64,000 nt of DNA from Mycobacterium colombiense CECT 3035 (GTDB lineage Bacteria > Actinomycetota > Actinomycetes > Mycobacteriales > Mycobacteriaceae), in NCBI RefSeq assembly GCF_002105755.1, contig NZ_CP020821.1, positions 4,650,001 to 4,714,000 of the forward strand. The letters run 5' to 3'. The position numbers and the translations under genes are program-made. Below are positions 21,894-28,635 of this stretch, piece after piece. The notes beneath the pieces are model-generated. The model searched no databases, had not been told where the DNA came from, and worked only from the letters and a program-made list of their open reading frames with translations. How positions within the stretch are numbered: position 1 is the stretch's first letter; every line of letters begins with the position of its first letter.

Positions 21894-22717
21894 GCCCCGA
21901 CCTGGCCGTCGACATCGACTCGGGCGTCGCGGTGCTCACACTCAACCGGCCCGACCGTCTCAACGCCTACACCGCCGAGATGGGTGAGCTGCTGGGCCGC
22001 GCGTACCGGGATTGCGACGAGGACGACGACGTCCGGGCCATCGTGCTGACCGGCGCCGGGCGCGCCTTTTGCGCCGGGGCCGACTTCGCCGGCGACACGA
22101 GCCCCTTCGACGCACCCGCGAACGGCGGCCCCACCGGCACGTTCTCGGCCTCGCCGATCACCCCGGCGGCGTTCGAGTTGCGCAAACCGGTGATCGCCGC
22201 GGTCAACGGCCACGCGATCGGTATCGGGCTGACCATCGCGCTGCAGGCCGACATCCGCATCGTCGCCGAGAACGCGAAATACGGTGTGGTGCAGGTGCGC
22301 CGGGGTGTGATCCCCGACTGCATGTCGCACTGGACGCTGACCCAGTTGACCACCCTGGGGGTGGCCGCCGACATCCTGCTCACCGGGCGCACGTTCGGCG
22401 GTGCCGAGGCCGCCGCGCTCGGTGTCGCCAACCGCGCGCTGCCCGCCGAGCAGGTACTCGATCACGCGCTGACGCTGGCCCGCGACATCGCGCTCAACGT
22501 GGCGCCGATGTCGGCGGCGCTGTGCAAGCGCCTGCTGTGGGACACCGCGATCAAGCACTACACGCCGCAGCAGGTCGCCGCGCTGGAAACCCAGCTGCAC
22601 CAACGGGTGATGGGCGGCGCCGATGCCGCCGAGGGCGTCGCCGCGTTCCTCGACCGCCGTGCCCCGCGCTTCACCGCGGAGCTGTCCCGCGAATGGACCC
22701 CGCTTCCCGAGCTATGA
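21890..22717 (+). CDS. Enoyl-CoA hydratase/isomerase family protein
   Basis: This 275-residue crotonase has the oxyanion-hole segments GAGRAFCAGADFAGD and NGHAIGIGLTIAL. The usual catalytic Glu region reads VQVRRGVIPDCMSHWTL, which is atypical, so hydratase activity is uncertain and isomerase or hydrolase activity is possible. The ATG overlaps the stop of the F420-type oxidoreductase (ATGA). Its end overlaps the oppositely oriented TetR gene by 6 bp. Confidence 0.85.
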   Translation: MSPDLAVDIDSGVAVLTLNRPDRLNAYTAEMGELLGRAYRDCDEDDDVRAIVLTGAGRAFCAGADFAGDTSPFDAPANGGPTGTFSASPITPAAFELRKPVIAAVNGHAIGIGLTIALQADIRIVAENAKYGVVQVRRGVIPDCMSHWTLTQLTTLGVAADILLTGRTFGGAEAAALGVANRALPAEQVLDHALTLARDIALNVAPMSAALCKRLLWDTAIKHYTPQQVAALETQLHQRVMGGADAAEGVAAFLDRRAPRFTAELSREWTPLPEL

Positions 22718-23296
22718 ACCGGCGTCCGCGGTGAGCAACTCGGCCAGCGCGGTACCGAGGTTGTGCAGGTTGGTGTCCAGCGAATAGGTCCGGTCCAGAG
22801 TCCAGTTGAGAATGCCACCGGACAGGGCGCCAACCATGATGTCCGCCAAGGTTTGTGCGTCGTGGCGCGCGCTCACCTCGCCGCGCGCCACCCCCTCCTT
22901 GACCAGCTCGACAAACGTGTCGTGCAGGCTGGATCCGCGCTGGATGCCGTAGCCACTGGTGGCAAGCATTTCTCCGATCATCTCGCGGTAGGTGTCGCCC
23001 GATCCGGCCAGCGTCCCGGCGATGTCGTCGAACACCCCCACGAGCCGCGCCGGGATCGCCTCGTCGGCGCGGTCGAACACCACGTCGTGCAGGTTGACCA
23101 GCCGTTGCTCGGCCAAGGCCCGGACCATGTCCTGCCGGGTGGCGAAATGATTGAAAAACGTTCGGTTTGCCACGTCGGCGCGTTCGCAGATCTCCTCGAT
23201 GGTGGTGGCCCCGACCCCGCGGTCCAAAAACAGATCGAAGGCGGCCTTGAGAATCCGCTCCCGCACCTCACGTTTGCGTCGCTCGAGCCTGGTCAT
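22712..23296 (-). CDS. TetR-family regulator of the LuxE-LuxC-SDR operon
   Basis: The 194-residue protein has an N-terminal HTH (RILKAAFDLFLDRGVGATTIEEICERADVANRTFFNHFATRQDMVR) and a C-terminal ligand-binding helical domain. It is the last gene of a four-gene minus-strand operon. Its ATG (23296) overlaps the SDR stop by ATGA, so it is made together with the enzymes. It likely represses the operon through the TGCAGT sites at 27151-27182; that pairing is inference. Confidence 0.88.
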   Translation of the reverse strand: MTRLERRKREVRERILKAAFDLFLDRGVGATTIEEICERADVANRTFFNHFATRQDMVRALAEQRLVNLHDVVFDRADEAIPARLVGVFDDIAGTLAGSGDTYREMIGEMLATSGYGIQRGSSLHDTFVELVKEGVARGEVSARHDAQTLADIMVGALSGGILNWTLDRTYSLDTNLHNLGTALAELLTADAGS

Positions 23297-24213
23297 GCTG
23301 TGCCACAGAGCTTCTCGGAGAGATCCCAGAGTTCGGCGGCTCGCCGCTCGTCGCGCGCGTACGGTGCCGCCGCGTGGACCACGCAGTCTTGCAGGTAGAG
23401 GCCGCCGCGGCCCGCGAGGTCGGGGCTGACGGCGGCCCACACCTGAGTGGCCGCACCGTGTTCGGGCGCGACGAAATCCAGGAACCCGTCGGAGGGTTCC
23501 GGGCTGTTCTCGGCGGCAAGCTTGCGCAGCCGCGAGAAGTCGTCGCGGGACATGTACCGCGCGAGCGAGGTGGCCACCGTGCCGGGATGCACGGCATAGC
23601 AGCGGATCCCGAAGTCGCTCAGGCGCCGGTCGGCCTCCACCGCGTGCAGGATGTTCGCGGTCTTGGCGGCACCGTAGGCGACGAACTTGTCGTACTCACG
23701 GCGCTCCCAGTTGGGATCGTCGAAATCGACGTCGCCCATCACATGGCCGCCCGAGGACAGATTCACCACCCGGGCACCGCCGGCGGCGGTGAGCTGGGGG
23801 ACAAGCAGCCGGGTGAGTTCGAAGTGCCCGAAATGGTTTGTCCCGATTTGTAGTTCGAAGCCATCGCTGGTGCGGCCGAACGGGGTGAACATGACGCCGG
23901 CGTTGTTCATCAATATGTGCACCACCGTCGTGAGCTCACCGATCGCGCTTGCCGCCGCGCGAACGCTGGACAGCGCGGTGAGGTCAAGCTGGACCGTCGA
24001 GGTCTGGGCACCGGGTATCTCGGCCGCGATCCACTGGACCGCCTCTGAGAGCGCCTCTCGATTGCGGGCGGCCAGGATGACGCGCGCCCCCGCGGCAGCG
24101 AACGCCCGGGCGGACTCGCGGCCCAGCCCCGAGGACGCGCCGGTGACGACACATGTCTTGCCGGACAAGTCGATCCCGTCGACGACCTGAAGTGCGGTTG
24201 GACGGTCGGTCAT
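23293..24213 (-). CDS. Short-chain dehydrogenase/reductase in the lux-like operon
   Basis: This 306-residue retinol-dehydrogenase-like SDR has the cofactor motif TGASSGLGRE, NNAGVM, and the catalytic YGAAK (Tyr and Lys). It is coupled by ATGA overlaps to the LuxC-like gene upstream and the TetR gene downstream. In this context it could reduce the aldehyde made by the LuxE/LuxC pair to an alcohol, or act on a related carbonyl. NADP preference is likely but not proven by the motif. Confidence 0.86.
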   Translation of the reverse strand: MTDRPTALQVVDGIDLSGKTCVVTGASSGLGRESARAFAAAGARVILAARNREALSEAVQWIAAEIPGAQTSTVQLDLTALSSVRAAASAIGELTTVVHILMNNAGVMFTPFGRTSDGFELQIGTNHFGHFELTRLLVPQLTAAGGARVVNLSSGGHVMGDVDFDDPNWERREYDKFVAYGAAKTANILHAVEADRRLSDFGIRCYAVHPGTVATSLARYMSRDDFSRLRKLAAENSPEPSDGFLDFVAPEHGAATQVWAAVSPDLAGRGGLYLQDCVVHAAAPYARDERRAAELWDLSEKLCGTA

Positions 24214-25667
24214 GCCCGTGCGGCCTGCCATAGCGGGACTACGACGTCCGGATCGCACTCCTCGTCGACGATCCATTTACACATCCGCCGGATGGGCTCG
24301 ATGGCGTCCTGCGGCATGGCGAGTGCCACGCTGCAGGCGTACCCCAGGCTGGTCAGTCGTTGCGCGCCGAACAACGGCAGGGTGTCGCGCAGCAGTCGCT
24401 TGAGCGATTCGGGATAGATGCCGATGGTCTGCGTGTAGGCATTCACGGCCGCGGTCACCTTGTCGATGCTATCCACCGGGACGATGTTGGCGACGCGCCC
24501 CGACAGCATCGGCGAATAGTCGACCGGTTCGTCGATTTGAGAAACGACGATGGCACCCTCGCGGTGCTCGCCGCCGACCACGCGATAGAAATCCTCGGCC
24601 ATTCGCGAAGCCTCGACATGGTCGAGCAGTTCGCGGTTGGGGTACCGCGGCGCGGTGCTGACGACCGCGGGCAAGCTGACCAGTGCGCGGTAAATCAGTT
24701 CGCCGAGCCGGTTGGCGTTGGCCAGGCCCGCGGCGTCGGTTCCGGTGAGTACGTAGATGACCCGGGCGTTGGCGCAGCCCTCCTGGTTGGCCACACCGAT
24801 GTCGACCGCCGCGCGGCGGGCCACCTCGCGCAGCGTCTCGTCATCCGCGAATGCCTCGGCACCGATGATGGTCATACTGCGTTTGGGGTCCAGCGCGATC
24901 AGCTCCAGGCCGGGCTGAATATAGCGGGTCACATGTCTGACGGATGCCAGTCCGCCCCAGGCCACGATCTTTTCGATGTGATGAGGCTGGTAGAGCGTTT
25001 GCTCGACGGCCAGATCGCCGCCCTTCCAATAGCCGACGGCCAGATGCCTGGTGATCGGGTGATCCGGTGCGATGTCTGCCAGGGTGCGGGCAATGGCGAT
25101 CGCGGTGAGGGGATCGTTGGACGGCGCCTTGATGATGACGTCGGAACGGGTGATCACAGAACGCAGGATGGTCACCGCCGAGACCAGGCCGCCGTTGCCC
25201 GCTGGGATGTGCAGCACGCGCGACCCGAACGCCCGCACCCGCAATTCACGGCCGTCGCTCAACTTCTGCGGCACCCAACCGTTCAAATAATCGAGCCCGA
25301 CTTGTGTCTCGGCGATTTCGGTGACATTGGCGCGGGAAAACAGCGGCGGCAGAACGCGATAGCTGTTCTCGAGCATCGCCGCCGGCAACACGTTGGCAAC
25401 GAGCGAGGCCTCGTAGGCCTCCTGCAGGTGGGTGTTCGTTTCGAAGTCCAGCGCGTCGCCGAGTGCGGCGAGGACATCGAGGATCTCGGCGAAGCTGAGC
25501 TCGTAGAGGTCGGTCAGCTGGCCCGGGCTTTTCAGCGGTAGGCGTTCGACATATTTGCTCATGTCCGGCGCCTGGAATTGCGAGGCGCCGATCCGGGTCT
25601 CGAACGACACGAGATCGTCGGCGATGACCTGGCCGCGCAGGAACAGCGGGACGGTGTACGCGATCAC
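24210..25667 (-). CDS. LuxC-like acyl-CoA/acyl-protein reductase
   Basis: The 485-residue protein has an aldehyde-dehydrogenase-like fold of the LuxC family. LHIPAGNGGLVSAVTILRS and VIIKAPSNDPLTAIAIARTL bind the cofactor. ANQEGCANARVIYV contains the probable acylated Cys (about residue 298), near the position of the LuxC active-site Cys. It should reduce an activated acyl group to an aldehyde with NADPH. GTG 25667 overlaps the LuxE-like stop (GTGA), and its own stop overlaps the SDR start. There is no M. tuberculosis counterpart here. The chain length or aromatic nature of the substrate is unknown. Confidence 0.85.
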   Translation of the reverse strand: MIAYTVPLFLRGQVIADDLVSFETRIGASQFQAPDMSKYVERLPLKSPGQLTDLYELSFAEILDVLAALGDALDFETNTHLQEAYEASLVANVLPAAMLENSYRVLPPLFSRANVTEIAETQVGLDYLNGWVPQKLSDGRELRVRAFGSRVLHIPAGNGGLVSAVTILRSVITRSDVIIKAPSNDPLTAIAIARTLADIAPDHPITRHLAVGYWKGGDLAVEQTLYQPHHIEKIVAWGGLASVRHVTRYIQPGLELIALDPKRSMTIIGAEAFADDETLREVARRAAVDIGVANQEGCANARVIYVLTGTDAAGLANANRLGELIYRALVSLPAVVSTAPRYPNRELLDHVEASRMAEDFYRVVGGEHREGAIVVSQIDEPVDYSPMLSGRVANIVPVDSIDKVTAAVNAYTQTIGIYPESLKRLLRDTLPLFGAQRLTSLGYACSVALAMPQDAIEPIRRMCKWIVDEECDPDVVVPLWQAARA

Positions 25668-27100
25668 AGCTCCACGCCCTTCATGAAGTTCACCGCTTCG
25701 TCGTGCACCTCCTGCGTTGCGGCGCAGGTGATCCGGTCGTCCTCGACGCCCCGCTTCTCGCTGTAGCGGATGATGTCGTTTTCGAACGCGACGCTGGCCT
25801 GCCCGCACGGACACTGCAGATCCCAGTTGATCGTTACCTCGTCGCCGGAGATGACACCACCCCAGTGGGCACGCAGCAGGATGTCGTAGACGGCGGCGCG
25901 GCCGGTCTGCACACCGGTTCTGGGCAACGGCTCGCTGGTATCGGGATCGAGCACGAACGGGATGACCCACGGCGCGACGTGATAGCGGCCCTCGCTGCAG
26001 CCCCAGTGGAAGGTGCTCGACTCGGAGAAGCCATAGCCGACCTGGATGCGCTCGACGCCGAGGAACGCCTTGATGACGTCCATGAAATCATCGGGCAGCG
26101 CAACGCCTTTCATGCCGCCCCCGGTGAGAATCGCCGAGTCGGGCGAGAAGACGTTACGCACGCCGCGGTCCAGTCCCGCCTTGGCGATGTCGTACATCAG
26201 GTGGTAGGTGCCCAGCATGAACACGCGCTTCCCGCGCAACTGGTCGGTGATACGGGTGAAGAACGCATCCATGTCCTCGGCCTGGCGTGCCTGCATCGCG
26301 ATGAATTCGTCCTTGCGGGCGGCCAGCGCCGGGTCGATCTCGAGCCGATCGAGTTCGCCACGCGATGCCGCCGCCCGCATTTTGGAGGCCAGGAACATGA
26401 GATCGGTGTCCACCGCAAACGGATACAGCGCGTGAAATCTGGTCTCGTCCCCGCCGGTGAAGCCCCGCTTGATCATGTCGGCGATGCGCAGATGACCGAG
26501 CTTGCCGCTGGCGAAATTGGGCCACACCACATCGACCGACGGGTTGAGCTCCGCCTCCGTCGGTTCGTGGCCAAAAGTCTGGAATAGGCAGATCTTCCAC
26601 AGCGTCATGCCCTCTTGGGCGCCGCGCTTGTCCTTGGGCAGGATCGAGATGGTGCCCGTGGTGCCGCTGGAGGTGATGACCTCCAACGGCGTCTGTGTGT
26701 CGAGACGGTCGATCCAGTCGTCGATCCCCGTGCAGCCGGTGGTGTCCACGCCCGATAAGTCATAACTGGTGAGCTTGTCCAGCCACCCGGTCATCAGGTC
26801 GAAGCGCTTCTTGTCGATCAGCGCTGCCGGATAGGACTTGAAGGAGGTATGCGAGAACAACAGCGGCACAACGTCGTTGAATCTCTCGAGCGCGCCGATG
26901 CCCAGCCGGTCGGCCAGCTTGCGCAGGATCTCGATGCTTTGGTAGTGCTCGGCAAAGCGGATGCGCATGGCCTGGCGCTGCAGCTCTTCCAGTTCGAGGC
27001 GACCGATGCTGTGCATCCGCGTATAGGACTGGCCGAAGAAGCTGATCGGGTCGTTCATGAACTCGTGCACCCGCAACGCTGCGTTTGCCGTGGCCGTCAT
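25664..27100 (-). CDS. LuxE-like acyl-protein synthetase / acid-activating enzyme
   Basis: The 478-residue protein is the first gene of the operon. The adenylating loop SSGTTG is at residues 144-149, and a LuxE/PaaK-like C-terminal part has WDLQCPCG and a late Cys (about 459, in ITCAATQEV). That late Cys lies close to the C-terminus, like the acyl-accepting Cys of LuxE. It probably activates a carboxylic acid as acyl-AMP, then hands it to the LuxC-like reductase. It is longer than lux-operon LuxE (about 370-380 residues), with an extended N-terminal helical region. Aryl acids are as plausible as fatty acids. Confidence 0.83.
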   Translation of the reverse strand: MTATANAALRVHEFMNDPISFFGQSYTRMHSIGRLELEELQRQAMRIRFAEHYQSIEILRKLADRLGIGALERFNDVVPLLFSHTSFKSYPAALIDKKRFDLMTGWLDKLTSYDLSGVDTTGCTGIDDWIDRLDTQTPLEVITSSGTTGTISILPKDKRGAQEGMTLWKICLFQTFGHEPTEAELNPSVDVVWPNFASGKLGHLRIADMIKRGFTGGDETRFHALYPFAVDTDLMFLASKMRAAASRGELDRLEIDPALAARKDEFIAMQARQAEDMDAFFTRITDQLRGKRVFMLGTYHLMYDIAKAGLDRGVRNVFSPDSAILTGGGMKGVALPDDFMDVIKAFLGVERIQVGYGFSESSTFHWGCSEGRYHVAPWVIPFVLDPDTSEPLPRTGVQTGRAAVYDILLRAHWGGVISGDEVTINWDLQCPCGQASVAFENDIIRYSEKRGVEDDRITCAATQEVHDEAVNFMKGVEL

Positions 27101-27150
27101 CAGGGATTCCTCGATTCGTTGCCGCCCCTGATGGCACCATAGTCACTTTA

Positions 27151-27182
27151 TGCAGTTGTAGGCAAGAGTGCAGTAAACTGCA
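27151..27182 (-). promoter_or_regulatory. TGCAGT operator-like repeats upstream of the LuxE-LuxC operon
   Basis: TGCAGT-AA-ACTGCA (27169-27182) is a perfect 6-bp inverted repeat, and a third half-site TGCAGT lies 18 bp away at 27151-27156. It lies 51-82 bp upstream of the LuxE-like start. A TTGCCT/TATGGT -35/-10 pair with an 18-nt spacer lies close by on the same strand. This is a fitting site for the operon's own TetR protein. Confidence 0.5.
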
Positions 27183-27186
27183 AAAA

Positions 27187-28017
27187 CTATGCCTGCACCG
27201 CCGGGACGCGAACCCGGCGGGCGCTGCGCCGCATCAGCCGTGGCGCCACGACGCGATGCAGCGGACCGATCAGCGCCCAGGCCGCCGGGGCGGCGATCCG
27301 TCGGCGATAGTGCAGGCGGGTGGTGAGCACCGCCCGCCTGCCGTCCTGGCGGCGCAGCGTCAACTCCCCGCGCATCAGCGGCCCGCCGACCGCCAACACC
27401 AGCTCGTCGGGATCCGACCGGACGATCGGCCAGCCGATCAGGTGTCCGGAGGACCGGGCCGGACCCAATCGCAACCGCAGCACGTGGCGGTGGATCCACG
27501 ACACCAGGCGCCCGCCGGCGCCCGGGCTGTCGCCGAGGCCGTCGCGAAAGGTTTGTTCGGCCGTGCGCGCGTCGCCGGCGCTGATCGGCACTTCGAAGAC
27601 ATCCACGTAGTCGGCCGCGGACTCGCCGGTCTGGGCTCGGGCGTCAAACACCGCCGCCGCAACACGTTTGAGGGTGTGCCGCACGACGACGCGGTGCCCG
27701 CCGGTGCCGATCACCAGCGCGCGGTAGGCCTTGCCGTGGACGCCGGGGAAGTCCGCCCAGGTGGCCGCCCGCAACCGGGTGCGCGCGGCGCCGTCGAGGG
27801 CGTCCAACTCGAAGACCCATCGGTAGACGGCGAACCAGTGGCGCCCCTTGAGCGCGAATCGCGCCGCTGGCCGGGCCTCGTCCAGGGCGAAGCCGAAGGG
27901 CACGGTCGTTGGGTCGTGCGGGTCGCGGCACATCACCCGCAGCAGCGCCGCCCACGTGTCGTCGCGGTTGGCGTCGATGGTTATGGCATGCTCATCGATA
28001 TAGGGTAATCGTTCCAT
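27187..28017 (-). CDS. DUF2867 family protein
   Basis: The 276-residue protein matches DUF2867: MERLPYIDEHAITIDANRDD, PFGFALDEARPAARFALKGRHWFAVYRWVFELD, and a second domain with GGRLVSWIHRHVLRLRLGPA. The family often sits with START-like domains or NAD-binding domains; a lipid- or ligand-binding role is possible, but no catalytic motif is recognisable. It is divergent from a TetR gene with only 21 bp between the starts, so the regulator probably controls it. The ATG lacks a Shine-Dalgarno, so leaderless translation is likely. Confidence 0.72.
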   Translation of the reverse strand: MERLPYIDEHAITIDANRDDTWAALLRVMCRDPHDPTTVPFGFALDEARPAARFALKGRHWFAVYRWVFELDALDGAARTRLRAATWADFPGVHGKAYRALVIGTGGHRVVVRHTLKRVAAAVFDARAQTGESAADYVDVFEVPISAGDARTAEQTFRDGLGDSPGAGGRLVSWIHRHVLRLRLGPARSSGHLIGWPIVRSDPDELVLAVGGPLMRGELTLRRQDGRRAVLTTRLHYRRRIAAPAAWALIGPLHRVVAPRLMRRSARRVRVPAVQA

Positions 28018-28038
28018 ATAGAAGGAATGTACTAGATC

Positions 28039-28635
28039 ATGGCACCCCCGCGGAAGCATGAAACCGATGTGATTCTCGACGCCGCCCGGGCGCTGGTGCT
28101 CGACGGCGGCCCGCGCGCGGCCAGCGTGGCCGCCATCGCGAAAGCCAGTGGCGCGCCGGCGGGCACGCTGTATCACCGGTTCGGCAACCGGGACGGCATC
28201 CTGACCGCGGCGTGGTTGCGCGCCCTGGACCGCTTCCAGGAGCGCGCGCTGGCGGCCGAGGGCGATACCCCGACGCAAACCGCCGTGGCGATGGCCGTGG
28301 CCGCGGTCGGCTTCGCGCGCGCCCTGCCACACGATGCGCGGCTACTGCTGACGATCCGGCCCGGCGACCTGCTCGACGACGAACCCGACGCGGCCTTCCA
28401 GCGGACGCTTGCCGCGATGAACGCCCCACTGACGCAGCGCCTCGCGGCGTTGGCCCGCCAGCTGTACGGCAACAGCAGGCCGCGATCCGTCGACGCCGTC
28501 GCGCGCGCGGTGGCCGACCTGCCGTACGCCGTGGTGCGCCGCCACGCACACGACGACCCGATGCCGAGCTGGCTGGAAAAGGATGTGGCGGCGTCGGCCC
28601 TGGCCGTGCTACAGAGCTTTGGCGAACGCCCGTAG
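28039..28635 (+). CDS. TetR-family regulator divergent from the DUF2867 gene
   Basis: The 198-residue protein has an HTH (VILDAARALVLDGGPRAASVAAIAKASGAPAGTLYHRFGNRDGI) and a ligand domain with the acidic stretch PGDLLDDEPDAA. It starts 21 bp from the divergent DUF2867 gene, the classic arrangement for local control. Its last 27 bases overlap the 3' end of the CDC48-like ATPase gene on the other strand. The ATG at 28039 directly follows AT-rich TAGATC, suggesting leaderless translation. Confidence 0.86.
   Translation: MAPPRKHETDVILDAARALVLDGGPRAASVAAIAKASGAPAGTLYHRFGNRDGILTAAWLRALDRFQERALAAEGDTPTQTAVAMAVAAVGFARALPHDARLLLTIRPGDLLDDEPDAAFQRTLAAMNAPLTQRLAALARQLYGNSRPRSVDAVARAVADLPYAVVRRHAHDDPMPSWLEKDVAASALAVLQSFGERP

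Noticed and set aside
20871..27100. A bioluminescence (lux) operon
   Set aside because: LuxC- and LuxE-like genes are present, but the luciferase-fold protein is of the F420-dependent mycobacterial type, lies on the other strand, and no LuxA/LuxB pair or LuxD exists.
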